64,000 bases of DNA from JAEZDR01 sp039811185. GTDB lineage: Bacteria > Bacteroidota > Bacteroidia > Chitinophagales > Chitinophagaceae. Below, in pieces: positions 35,081-43,739 of the stretch. Numbering within the stretch: position 1 is the first letter of the stretch; each line of letters opens with the position of its first letter. A program made the position numbers and the translations under genes. The DNA lies in the NCBI GenBank assembly GCA_039811185.1, contig JBDHYF010000007.1, positions 100,784 through 164,783 on the forward strand, in the 5' to 3' direction. The notes under the pieces are model-generated. The model made no database searches and had not been told where the DNA came from. It saw only the letters and a program-made list of their open reading frames with translations.

Positions 35081-36214
35081 TTAAGACGCTTTACCGGAAA
35101 TTTTGTTTCTCACCTTCACAACAAACAACTCGTACAAAATATTCCGAAACAGTTTTCTATCGTATGTAGGAATGAAGCGCCAGCATCCATTGTGGTTGGT
35201 GAGCCACCGGAAAATTCCTTTTAAATCTTTTTGGTTGAAGCAGCGGATAATGTCGCGATAGAAAATGGCTATCTCGTTTGTCGGCTTTCCTTTAAAAGTG
35301 GAAACGCTTGTGTTGTTGACTTCTGCCTTGAAAGCAGTGAAGGCTTTCGAATAGTCGAAGCCTGCAAAACGGTTGTATGGCACCCAGAAGTTAGGCCGGC
35401 AGTCGCATTCGATAATGTAGAACTGTCCGTCCGCCTCAATGAGCTGAATGCTTGCGAAGCCGTTGAGTCCGCCGCCTTTTCCGATAGCGGAAACAAGCTG
35501 CTGAATGGTGGCGTCGGTAAAGCATTTTCGTCTTGTAGTGAATCCAAAAGGCGAATCGAAATAGGTAATAACGTCGGCTGCTGTGTACAGGAGCAGTTGG
35601 CCGTCTTTAAACAAAGCCTCTACGCCGATGTCGCGCCCTTTCTTAAACTCCTGAATGATGAGATTGTTATTGGCAGCAGCTTTCAGATAAGCCAGCAGCT
35701 CCTTGCGTGAAGTGAACTTTTCAATACCGCCGCCGCCCCAGCCGGCATCGGGCTTTACCAGTACAGGAAATTGCAGACCGTCGATTTTTTTCTCAAGTTC
35801 ATCCGCGGTATGATCCTGTACAATTACATAGGAAGGGGTGGGAAGCCCTTGCGCGGAGCAGAATTTAGACAGGCCCGACTTTGCGCCGATCAGATAACGA
35901 AACTCCGTTTTTTGCAGCGGCAAAAGTTTCAATGCCGTATCATCATCAACGGCGTTATTGATTTCAATCAGAAGTTTTTCGTCGGCGGCTATCACCATAT
36001 TGTAATCGCCGGTCAACTGCATCAGCAAAGGAAGCCAGGCTTCTTTGTTCTCCGGGCGTCGAATCCAATGGGAATAATAGCTGTTCTTCAGCAACCACGA
36101 CCGGTCGGAGCAAAATACATCTACCTGAAAACCGGCAGCGCTGATTAAGTAAGGCAGTTCCATGAGTGTATCCCAATTTTCCAAACAACAAATCAGCACT
36201 CTTTGTTTTTTCAT
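35081..36214 (-). CDS. ATP-grasp domain protein
   Basis: A 377-residue ATP-grasp ligase-like protein. An N-terminal pre-grasp domain (RVLICCLENWDTLMELPYLI) is followed by the ATP-binding glycine loop FPVLVKPDAGWGGGGIEKF, the hinge region NNLIIQEFKKGRDIGVEALF, and the Mg-binding end FYIIECDCRPNFWVPYNRFA. Such enzymes join a carboxylate to an amine or thiol through an acyl phosphate. The substrate is unknown. It is divergent from the second sugar-nucleotide operon (189 bases apart), so a role in modifying a glycan or peptide is possible but speculative. Confidence 0.85.
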   Translation of the reverse strand: MKKQRVLICCLENWDTLMELPYLISAAGFQVDVFCSDRSWLLKNSYYSHWIRRPENKEAWLPLLMQLTGDYNMVIAADEKLLIEINNAVDDDTALKLLPLQKTEFRYLIGAKSGLSKFCSAQGLPTPSYVIVQDHTADELEKKIDGLQFPVLVKPDAGWGGGGIEKFTSRKELLAYLKAAANNNLIIQEFKKGRDIGVEALFKDGQLLLYTAADVITYFDSPFGFTTRRKCFTDATIQQLVSAIGKGGGLNGFASIQLIEADGQFYIIECDCRPNFWVPYNRFAGFDYSKAFTAFKAEVNNTSVSTFKGKPTNEIAIFYRDIIRCFNQKDLKGIFRWLTNHNGCWRFIPTYDRKLFRNILYELFVVKVRNKISGKAS

Positions 36215-36403
36215 CTGCTTTGGTTTGAGTAAAAGTCGCTTAGAAATTGGAAATGAGAAAAACTAATCTCCTTAACACCTCAATTATGAAGAAGGAAGGT
36301 AATTTTTTGGCGCGGCAACAGGGGAAAATGACTTTGTTCAAACATTAAAAATTTATCTCTTTCTTCTTCAAATGCTTAATTTCGCCAACCAAAAAACAGT
36401 TAG

Positions 36404-37555
36404 ATGAGAGAAATCCAAATGGTGGATTTGAAGAAACAATACCAACACATCAAATCGGAAGTGGACGCTGCAATGGGTGAGGTGCTCGAAAATGCAGCCT
36501 TTATCAATGGTGGAAAAGTGAAGGAATTTGCAACAGCATTATCGGAATACTTAGGGGTGAAACACGTAATCCCCTGCGCAAACGGAACCGACGCTTTACA
36601 AATTGCCATGATGGCGCTCGGACTAAAACCCGGCGATGAAGTAATTACGCCTTCTTTTACCTATGTAGCAACAGCTGAAGTGATTGCGCTGTTGGGATTA
36701 ACGCCTGTTTTTGTAGATGTGGATGCAGATACTTTTTGCATTGATCCCGAAGCGGTAAAAGCGGCCATCGGTCCGAAAACCAAAGCAATTGTTCCGGTTC
36801 ATTTATATGGCCAGTCGGCTAACATGGAAGCGATTATGACAATTGCCCGGGCGCATGAACTTTTTGTAATTGAAGATAACGCGCAGGCCATTGGCGCCGA
36901 CTACACGTTCTCTAACGGCACAGTAAAAAAAACCGGAACCATTGGCACCATTGGATGTACCAGCTTTTTTCCTTCTAAAAACCTTGGCTGCTATGGCGAT
37001 GGCGGAGCCATTTTTACAAACGATGGTGCCCTGGCGGAGAAGCTGCAAATGATTGCCAACCACGGACAAAAAAAACGCTATTACCACGAAGTGGTGGGAT
37101 GTAATTCGCGCCTCGATACCTTGCAGGCAGCAGTACTCCATATTAAACTTCCCAGGCTCGACAGCTATAATGCCGCACGCCGCAAGGTAGCGGAAACCTA
37201 TAATGAGGCGTTTGCAAACCATCCGTTGGTTCAAACCCCGGTGGTGGCAGCTTTCACCAATCATGTGTACCACCAATACACACTGGTTTTAAAGCCGGAA
37301 GAAAATGCAGAGGCCTTTCGCGACGGTCTGGTAAATCATCTTGCAGCCAATCAAATTCCGTCCATGATTTATTATCCCGTTCCCTGTCACCGGCAAAACA
37401 TGTTTACAGCATTTCATCTGCCGGCCTTCGATCTTACGAAAACCGAATGGCTTACGCAGCGGGTTGTTTCCCTGCCCGTTCATACGGAGATGGAGGCGGA
37501 GCAGCAAAACCATATCATTCAAACTGTACTCAACTATTTAAACCAGAAATCATGA
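36404..37555 (+). CDS. DegT/DnrJ/EryC1 family sugar aminotransferase
   Basis: A 383-residue PLP aminotransferase for nucleotide keto-sugars. The PLP aspartate is in VIEDNAQAIGADY (about 155-167) and the Schiff-base lysine is K192 in TSFFPSKNLGCYGDGG. It resembles the WecE/FdtB/WbpE type, commonly 3- or 4-aminotransferases. It opens a second sugar-nucleotide operon and its stop overlaps the start of the UDP-glucose dehydrogenase gene by four bases (ATGA). It is clearly different from the aminotransferase at 3195. Confidence 0.94.
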   Translation: MREIQMVDLKKQYQHIKSEVDAAMGEVLENAAFINGGKVKEFATALSEYLGVKHVIPCANGTDALQIAMMALGLKPGDEVITPSFTYVATAEVIALLGLTPVFVDVDADTFCIDPEAVKAAIGPKTKAIVPVHLYGQSANMEAIMTIARAHELFVIEDNAQAIGADYTFSNGTVKKTGTIGTIGCTSFFPSKNLGCYGDGGAIFTNDGALAEKLQMIANHGQKKRYYHEVVGCNSRLDTLQAAVLHIKLPRLDSYNAARRKVAETYNEAFANHPLVQTPVVAAFTNHVYHQYTLVLKPEENAEAFRDGLVNHLAANQIPSMIYYPVPCHRQNMFTAFHLPAFDLTKTEWLTQRVVSLPVHTEMEAEQQNHIIQTVLNYLNQKS

Positions 37556-38859
37556 AGATTGCCGTTGTAGGGACCGGTTATGTTGGCCTTGTTACCGGAA
37601 CTTGTTTTGCAGAAACCGGAAACTATGTTACCTGTATAGACATTGACCAGGCGAAAGTTGACAAACTTTCCGGCGGACAAATCACCATATTTGAACCCGG
37701 ACTCGATATTCTTTTTGGTCGTAACCTCAGGGATGGCAGGTTGAAATTTACTACCAGCCTCGCCGAAGGTATTCAGGACGCACAGGTTATTTTCCTTGCG
37801 TTGCCAACACCTCCGGGTGAAGACGGAAGCGCCGATCTTAGTTATGTGATTGGCGTGGCCGATGAACTGGGTAAACTAATGACCGACTATAAAGTAATTG
37901 TAGATAAAAGCACCGTGCCCGTTGGCACCTCGGAAAAAGTAAGGGCTGCTGTGGAAAAAAATGCAACCAACGAATTTGATGTAGTGAGCAATCCTGAGTT
38001 TTTACGCGAAGGCGTAGCCGTTGACGACTTTATGAAACCCGATCGTGTGGTGATCGGCACTGAATCGGAGCGCGCCAAAAAGGTTATGAGTGAACTCTAT
38101 GCGCCTTTTGTGCGACAAGGCAATCCGGTAATTTTTATGGATGAGAAATCGGCCGAACTCACCAAGTATGCGGCGAATGCTTTCCTTGCCACGAAAATTA
38201 CTTTCATGAATGAAATTGCCCAGCTCTGCGAACGATACGGTGCGGATGTAGATATGGTGCGCAGGGGAATTGGCTCGGACGACAGAATCGGTAAGCGGTT
38301 TTTATTTGCAGGCATCGGATACGGAGGAAGCTGTTTTCCCAAAGACGTGCAGGCGCTCGCCAAATCGTCGCATCAGGTAAACTACGATTTTAGAATACTG
38401 GAAGCTGTGATGGATGTAAACACGCGGCAGAAACTGCATCTTATTTCTAAAATCGAATCGTATTTCAACAGCAATTTAAAAGGAAGACATTTTGCTATCT
38501 GGGGACTCGCATTTAAACCCAATACCGACGATGTAAGGGAGGCGCCCGCCTTTTATATGATTGAAGAATTACTGAAAAGAGGGGCAACACTCAGCGTTTT
38601 CGACCCGGAAGCCATAGAAAACACAAAGAAAACTTTCGGCGATAGCATTCGTTATGGCGACGATCAGTACGAGACGCTAACCGGCGCCGACGCACTGATT
38701 ATTGCAACCGAATGGAACGAATTCCGCACTCCGGACTTCACCAGAGTTGAACAACTGCTAAAGCACAAAGCCATCTTCGACGGAAGAAATCTGTTCGACA
38801 TTTATTCCATGAAAGAACTGGGATATCACTATGTAAGCATCGGCCGGCCAATCCTATAA
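37552..38859 (+). CDS. ugd: UDP-glucose 6-dehydrogenase
   Basis: A 435-residue enzyme that oxidises UDP-glucose to UDP-glucuronate with 2 NAD+. The ATG at 37552 overlaps the aminotransferase stop (ATGA) and gives the correct N terminus MKIAVVGTGYVGLVTG; the open frame extends 35 codons further upstream, but those codons overlap the preceding gene and are not family-like. The catalytic cysteine is in GYGGSCFPKDVQAL, and ALPTPPGEDGSADLSYV and VVDKSTVPVGTSEKV are typical. The next gene uses its product. Confidence 0.96.
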   Translation: MKIAVVGTGYVGLVTGTCFAETGNYVTCIDIDQAKVDKLSGGQITIFEPGLDILFGRNLRDGRLKFTTSLAEGIQDAQVIFLALPTPPGEDGSADLSYVIGVADELGKLMTDYKVIVDKSTVPVGTSEKVRAAVEKNATNEFDVVSNPEFLREGVAVDDFMKPDRVVIGTESERAKKVMSELYAPFVRQGNPVIFMDEKSAELTKYAANAFLATKITFMNEIAQLCERYGADVDMVRRGIGSDDRIGKRFLFAGIGYGGSCFPKDVQALAKSSHQVNYDFRILEAVMDVNTRQKLHLISKIESYFNSNLKGRHFAIWGLAFKPNTDDVREAPAFYMIEELLKRGATLSVFDPEAIENTKKTFGDSIRYGDDQYETLTGADALIIATEWNEFRTPDFTRVEQLLKHKAIFDGRNLFDIYSMKELGYHYVSIGRPIL

Positions 38860-38868
38860 AAATTGAAT

Positions 38869-39843
38869 ATGAAAAGAGTACTCATCACCGGCGGCGCCGG
38901 ATTTTTAGGTTCGCATTTGTGCGACCGGTTTATAAAAGAAGGCTATTATGTGATTGCCATGGATAATCTGATTACCGGCGATCTCAAAAATATTGAACAC
39001 CTGTTCAAGCATCCCAATTTCGAGTTTTATCATCATGACGTTTCGAAATTTGTTTTTGTTTCCGGTCAGCTCGATTATATCCTGCATTTTGCTTCGCCGG
39101 CAAGCCCGATCGACTATTTAAAAATCCCTATTCAAACGCTGAAAGTAGGATCGCTCGGCACACACAATTTGTTAGGACTTGCAAAAGAAAAAAAGGCTCG
39201 GATTCTTGTTGCTTCTACCAGCGAAATTTATGGCGATCCGCTGGTGCATCCTCAAAACGAAGATTACTGGGGTAACGTAAATCCGGTAGGGCCGCGCGGC
39301 GTGTACGATGAAGCCAAACGTTTTCAGGAGGCGATGACGATGGCCTACCACACGTTTCACGGACTTGAAACCAGAATTGTAAGAATTTTTAATACCTATG
39401 GCCCAAGGATGCGCCTCAACGACGGCAGAGCTTTGCCTGCTTTTATAGGACAAGCGCTGCGTGGCGAAGACCTTACCGTTTTCGGAGACGGCAGCCAAAC
39501 GCGTTCGTTCTGTTATGTAGATGATTTAATTGAAGGCATTTATCGCCTCTTGCTAAGCGATTATGCGCAGCCCGTAAATATTGGTAACCCCGACGAAATT
39601 TCGCTGAAAGAATTTGCTGAAGAGGTGTTGAAAGTTACAGGTTCCGACGTAAAAATTGTGTACAAACCCTTGCCGACCGACGACCCTAAACAACGCCGCC
39701 CCGACATCAGCAAAGCAAAAGAAGTGCTGGGCTGGCAGCCAAAAGTTGACAGAAGCGAAGGATTGAAAATAACCTATGATTATTTTAAATCGTTGCCAAA
39801 AGAAGAACTCATTAAACAACCTAAAGAATTTTATAAAAAGTAA
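38869..39843 (+). CDS. UDP-glucuronate decarboxylase-like SDR
   Basis: A 324-residue extended SDR starting at the ATG at 38869 (MKRVLITGGAGFLGSHLCDR); a TTG two codons earlier is less likely. The pattern (LASPASPIDYLKIPIQTLKV as ILHFASPASP, STSEIYGDPLVHPQ, and catalytic GPRGVYDEAKRFQEA) is that of UDP-xylose synthase, which converts UDP-glucuronate to UDP-xylose with enzyme-bound NAD+. It lies 9 bases after ugd, a common pairing. UDP-xylose would then be a precursor of a surface glycan. A 4-keto product is an alternative. Confidence 0.9.
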   Translation: MKRVLITGGAGFLGSHLCDRFIKEGYYVIAMDNLITGDLKNIEHLFKHPNFEFYHHDVSKFVFVSGQLDYILHFASPASPIDYLKIPIQTLKVGSLGTHNLLGLAKEKKARILVASTSEIYGDPLVHPQNEDYWGNVNPVGPRGVYDEAKRFQEAMTMAYHTFHGLETRIVRIFNTYGPRMRLNDGRALPAFIGQALRGEDLTVFGDGSQTRSFCYVDDLIEGIYRLLLSDYAQPVNIGNPDEISLKEFAEEVLKVTGSDVKIVYKPLPTDDPKQRRPDISKAKEVLGWQPKVDRSEGLKITYDYFKSLPKEELIKQPKEFYKK

Positions 39844-39844
39844 A

Positions 39845-41134
39845 ATGTATCAGTCCTTACTTAAAAAAGAAAACAAACTTGCTGTAATTGGTCTTGGATA
39901 TGTAGGCTTGCCGATTGCACTGGAAATGGCGAAAAAACTATCGGTAATCGGTTTCGACATTAATGAAGAAAGGGTTTCGATGATGAAAAACAAAATCGAC
40001 CCGAGTAATGAGCTGACAGCCGAAGCTTTCGACAATTGCGATATTGAATTTACCACCTCGCTCGACCGGCTCAGAGAAGCAACGTTTTTCATTGTTGCCG
40101 TTCCTACACCGGTAGATGACCATAATGTTCCTGACCTCATTCCGGTTACCAAAGCTTCAGAAACAATAGGAAAAGTGTTGAAAAAAGGAGATTATGTTGT
40201 TTTTGAATCTACCGTCTATCCTGGTTGTACGGAAGAGGACTGCCTGCCAATAATCGAGAAGCTCAGCGGGCTTAAAATGTGCGATGATTTTAAACTGGGA
40301 TATTCGCCCGAACGAATTAACCCCGGCGATAAGGAACACACACTACAGAACGTGGTAAAAGTTGTTTCCGGATGCGACGCGGAATCGCTTGATGAAATTG
40401 CGAAAGTGTATGAACTCGTAGTACAGGCCGGCGTGCATCGCGCATCATCCATCAAAGTAGCAGAAGCCGCAAAAATTATTGAAAACACTCAGCGTGATCT
40501 GAACATTGCACTGATGAACGAACTGTCGATGATTTTCGACAAAATGAACATCAACACCTTCGAGGTGCTCGAAGCCGCCGGTACAAAATGGAATTTTCTG
40601 AAATTTTCGCCGGGCCTTGTTGGCGGGCATTGCATTGGAGTGGATCCATACTATCTTACTTATAAAGCCGCCGAGCTTGGCTTCAGCTCGAAAGTAATTT
40701 TGGCAGGACGCTCAACCAACGATGGAATGGCGCGTTATGTAGCAAAGAAAATCCTTCAGCATATCATTCAAAATAATGGCAATGTAAAAGAAGCACGAGT
40801 ACTGGTTTTGGGCGCAACATTTAAAGAAAATGTAAGCGATATCAGGAACTCGAAAGTGGCTGACGTAGTGGAAGCTTTAAAGGAATACTATTTAAATATA
40901 GATGTGGCAGATCCATACGCCAGCAGCGACGAGCTGCACCATGAGTATGGGTTCCGTCTCGCCGATGAAATTGGGAAAGATTACGATGCAGTGATTGTAA
41001 CCGTTCCGCATAACGACTACAAACAACTGACCGACGATTATTTTGCACGCATCACAAAACCTTCCGCCATCATCGCCGACTTAAAAGGGCTTTATCGTAA
41101 CAAAATATCCAGCCGAAATTATTGGAGCTTTTAG
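39845..41134 (+). CDS. Nucleotide-sugar dehydrogenase, WbpA/TviB/VipA type
   Basis: A 429-residue enzyme starting at the ATG at 39845 (MYQSLLKKENKLAVIGLGYV); the ORF upstream of it lies in the preceding gene. It has the NAD loop GLGYVGLPIALEMA, the catalytic-cysteine motif GLVGGHCIGVDPYYLTYKA, and FKENVSDIRNSKV near the C terminus. The family makes UDP-N-acetyl-galactosaminuronate or UDP-N-acetyl-mannosaminuronate, and differs clearly from Ugd two genes before it. It lies one base after the decarboxylase gene. The substrate epimer cannot be told from sequence alone. Confidence 0.93.
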   Translation: MYQSLLKKENKLAVIGLGYVGLPIALEMAKKLSVIGFDINEERVSMMKNKIDPSNELTAEAFDNCDIEFTTSLDRLREATFFIVAVPTPVDDHNVPDLIPVTKASETIGKVLKKGDYVVFESTVYPGCTEEDCLPIIEKLSGLKMCDDFKLGYSPERINPGDKEHTLQNVVKVVSGCDAESLDEIAKVYELVVQAGVHRASSIKVAEAAKIIENTQRDLNIALMNELSMIFDKMNINTFEVLEAAGTKWNFLKFSPGLVGGHCIGVDPYYLTYKAAELGFSSKVILAGRSTNDGMARYVAKKILQHIIQNNGNVKEARVLVLGATFKENVSDIRNSKVADVVEALKEYYLNIDVADPYASSDELHHEYGFRLADEIGKDYDAVIVTVPHNDYKQLTDDYFARITKPSAIIADLKGLYRNKISSRNYWSF

Positions 41135-41136
41135 CA

Positions 41137-42024
41137 ATGGAAAAAGCAAACATTATCGTCTCTGGAAAAAATGGGCAGCTCGGCTTTGAATTTTCACGGC
41201 TGGTACAAGGCGAATCGGACTACAACTTTCTGTTCTTTTCGCGGGAAGAACTCGACATTTCCTCACAGCCGGCGCTGGAGCAAGTTTTTCATCAATACCG
41301 TCCGGCAGCCTTCATCAACTGCGGCGCCTACACCCAGGTAGACAAGGCAGAAACTGACAGAGAAACTGCTTTTAAAATAAATGCCGAGGCAGTGGGCCTC
41401 ATCGCCAATCTGTGCCGCATCCATGATACCGTATTCATTCATTTTTCCACCGATTATGTTTTCGACGGAATGGGCGTCCGGCCTTATAAAACATCCGACA
41501 AAACGGCGCCGGTTAATTATTACGGATATACAAAATGGATGGGGGAGGAACTGGCGCTGAAGAATAACGACCGTACCATCATTATCCGTACTTCATGGGT
41601 TTATAGTACACACGGCAAAAACTTTGTAAAAACCATGCTGAAGCTGATGAGTGAAAGGTCTGAAATCCGCGTGGTGAACGATCAGATTGGTTCGCCTACC
41701 TATGCGGCCGATCTTGCTGAAGCAGTCCTTCAGATTCTGCCAACGGTACTTCGGCCACAGTTTCAGCGGTATGGTGTGTTTCATTTCAGTAATGAAGGCG
41801 TGATTTCCTGGTTTCAATTTGCAGAAAAGATTAAAGCGGTTGCAGGAAAATCATCTACCATTCATCCCATAGATACCGCGGGATTCCCTACACCTGCGAA
41901 ACGGCCGCCTTACTCAGTTTTCGATTTGTCTGACATAGAAAAGGTATTTGGCATCCAACCTAAACCCTGGGACGAAAGCCTGATCCGGTGCCTGCAAAAG
42001 CTCAAAAACGATTCTGCTAACTGA
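41137..42024 (+). CDS. rmlD: dTDP-4-dehydrorhamnose reductase (RmlD-like)
   Basis: A 295-residue SDR starting at the ATG at 41137, two bases after the preceding stop. The N-terminal loop is SGKNGQLGFEF, then FINCGAYTQVDKAE, FIHFSTDYVFDG and the catalytic YGYTKWMGEELA, all RmlD hallmarks. It reduces dTDP-4-keto-rhamnose to dTDP-L-rhamnose. RmlA, RmlB and RmlC are not in this window, so they must lie elsewhere or the enzyme serves a related sugar. Its 3' end overlaps the convergent gap gene by 8 bases. Confidence 0.9.
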   Translation: MEKANIIVSGKNGQLGFEFSRLVQGESDYNFLFFSREELDISSQPALEQVFHQYRPAAFINCGAYTQVDKAETDRETAFKINAEAVGLIANLCRIHDTVFIHFSTDYVFDGMGVRPYKTSDKTAPVNYYGYTKWMGEELALKNNDRTIIIRTSWVYSTHGKNFVKTMLKLMSERSEIRVVNDQIGSPTYAADLAEAVLQILPTVLRPQFQRYGVFHFSNEGVISWFQFAEKIKAVAGKSSTIHPIDTAGFPTPAKRPPYSVFDLSDIEKVFGIQPKPWDESLIRCLQKLKNDSAN

Positions 42025-43009
42025 GCGTCTTTTTCAACAGATTCAACCAGTCGATCACCCGGCTTGTAAATCCAAACTCATTATCGAAAAAAGCAAAAAA
42101 CTTCGCTTGATTTCCAATTGAGGAGGTAAGACTGCCGTCCACTACCGCTGAGTGCGGATTTCCTTTTACATCAGACGACACAATACCGTCTTCTGTATAG
42201 GCTATAATTCCTCTGAGCCTCCCTTCAGCGAGCAGTTGCATCCGCCGGTTGACTTCGGGTGCAGAGAGCGGTGTCTTAAGCTGAAAAGTAAAATCAGCAT
42301 ACGCCCCGTTGTCAACGGGAACACGGGTGGTAACAGCCGCAATCCTATTTTTTAAACCGGGAAACAAAAGCTGAAGCGAGTCTGCCAAATCAACCGTTAC
42401 GGGTATGATGGAACTCGCCGCAGCCCTTCCTCTCCTGAAATCTTTTGCAGCCGTATCCACCAACTCCTGGCGCGAAGTGTATGAATGAATCACATGAATG
42501 TGTGCCGCCTCAATCTCATCTTTAAACAATTCAATAAAATGCGTTGTGCAGTTCGTCATACATCCGCCGGGCGATAAAATTTTACTTTCTTGAAAACCCG
42601 GATGCTGCTCGTTCCATCCATATATTCCAAGCGGAATATCGCCGGCGCCCGTCGTTGACAAAAGTACCCGCTTAGCGCCTGCTTCAATGTGCTGTAAAGC
42701 CGCCGCCTCGTTACTATACCGTCCCGAACATTCCAGCACTACATCCACTTCTAAGGCTCTCCACGGCAGGTTTGAGGCTTCTGGTTCCTGCAATAAATGC
42801 ACGTTAGCACCATCCACCTTCAAAATAGATTCAGCCGCTCTAACCGATCGGTTCCAGGCGCCAAAGACGGAATCGTATTTAATCAAATAGACAAGATTTT
42901 CTGCTTCCATAATATCGTTCACCGCAACAATCTCTATCTCGGGATGATCGGTTAGCCGGCGAAACAAAAGCCGCCCAATGCGGCCCATTCCGTTAATCGC
43001 AATTTTCAT
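42017..43009 (-). CDS. Glyceraldehyde-3-phosphate dehydrogenase, divergent paralogue
   Basis: A 330-residue GAPDH-fold enzyme. The NAD loop is INGMGRIGRLLFR, and the catalytic cysteine C150 and partner C154 are in PGGCMTNCTTHF, where the classical enzyme has S-C-T-T-N-C. The activating histidine is H175 (VIHSYT), and RRGRAAASSIIPVTV and DNEFGFTSRVIDWL follow. The changes around the active site and the lone location suggest a secondary GAPDH or an erythrose-4-phosphate-type enzyme, not the main glycolytic copy. It lies 39 bases downstream of the amidotransferase gene on the same strand. Confidence 0.85.
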   Translation of the reverse strand: MKIAINGMGRIGRLLFRRLTDHPEIEIVAVNDIMEAENLVYLIKYDSVFGAWNRSVRAAESILKVDGANVHLLQEPEASNLPWRALEVDVVLECSGRYSNEAAALQHIEAGAKRVLLSTTGAGDIPLGIYGWNEQHPGFQESKILSPGGCMTNCTTHFIELFKDEIEAAHIHVIHSYTSRQELVDTAAKDFRRGRAAASSIIPVTVDLADSLQLLFPGLKNRIAAVTTRVPVDNGAYADFTFQLKTPLSAPEVNRRMQLLAEGRLRGIIAYTEDGIVSSDVKGNPHSAVVDGSLTSSIGNQAKFFAFFDNEFGFTSRVIDWLNLLKKTLS

Positions 43010-43048
43010 TATTCTTCTGCTTTCGAAACAAAGGTAAAGTGAGAAATT

Positions 43049-43639
43049 TTATGCGCTGTAAAACCAATTGTGCACTATTTGTTCGCCCTGCGGCGTCAGT
43101 ATGCTTTCCGGATGAAACTGAACGCCCTTTAAGTTAAGATACCGGTGTTCCAACGCCATTACGCAACCATCGGATGCTGTGGCGGAAACAAAAAAATCGC
43201 GTGAAACGGAATCTGATTTCACAGCCCAGCTATGGTAGCGACCCACCGGAAAGGTTTCACTCATTCCACGGAAAAGCGGAAACGGAGGGTTGGGCTGCAA
43301 AGAATTGTAATGATGAAATGCGCTTTCTGACACTCCATGTTTGGGATGCGGCAAATTGTACAAATCAAAACCCATGGAAGCGGCAATTGCCTGATGCCCC
43401 AGGCATACCCCGAGGATAGGAGTGTGTTGCCATAGTTTGTCGATAATCGTCATAGTATTGCCGGCCGACGACGGTAAACCGGGTCCCGGAGAAATTATAA
43501 TCCGGTCGTAAGCCGCTGCCGATGCTGCATCTACTGCATCGTTAAAGCGCACATCGGGCTTGCTGCCAATAATTTTTTCGATCAGATGAACAAGATTATA
43601 TGTAAACGAATCATAGTTATCGATCAACAATAATTTCAT
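43049..43639 (-). CDS. pabA: Anthranilate/aminodeoxychorismate synthase glutamine amidotransferase
   Basis: A 196-residue class I glutamine amidotransferase starting at the ATG at 43639 (MKLLLIDNYDSFTYNLVHLI), the standard TrpG/PabA N terminus. The catalytic cysteine is C79 in GVCLGHQAIA and the His-Glu pair is in GVQFHPESILTPQG. The family releases ammonia from glutamine for aminodeoxychorismate (folate) or anthranilate (tryptophan) synthesis. No trp genes are near, so PabA is slightly preferred; the two cannot be separated by sequence alone. The partner synthase is not in the window. Confidence 0.88.
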   Translation of the reverse strand: MKLLLIDNYDSFTYNLVHLIEKIIGSKPDVRFNDAVDAASAAAYDRIIISPGPGLPSSAGNTMTIIDKLWQHTPILGVCLGHQAIAASMGFDLYNLPHPKHGVSESAFHHYNSLQPNPPFPLFRGMSETFPVGRYHSWAVKSDSVSRDFFVSATASDGCVMALEHRYLNLKGVQFHPESILTPQGEQIVHNWFYSA

Positions 43640-43693
43640 TCGGCAAATAAAGTAAATTGGCCGCACCCGAAGCGAAAGTATTCCGAATACCGT

Positions 43694-43701
43694 TACATTT
43701 G
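43694..43701 (+). promoter_or_regulatory. Candidate -7 promoter element for hpd
   Basis: TACATTTG matches the Bacteroidota -7 consensus TAnnTTTG and lies 38 bases before the dioxygenase ATG. No -33 TTTG lies at the right distance, so confidence is limited. Confidence 0.35.
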
Positions 43702-43739
43702 TAGGGATTACGATTGCTAAATCAGAATAAAAATTATTT

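Noticed and set aside
37447..37551. N-terminal extension of the UDP-glucose dehydrogenase
   Set aside because: The 35 extra codons overlap the aminotransferase gene and are not conserved in type; the ATG at 37552 gives the standard N terminus.
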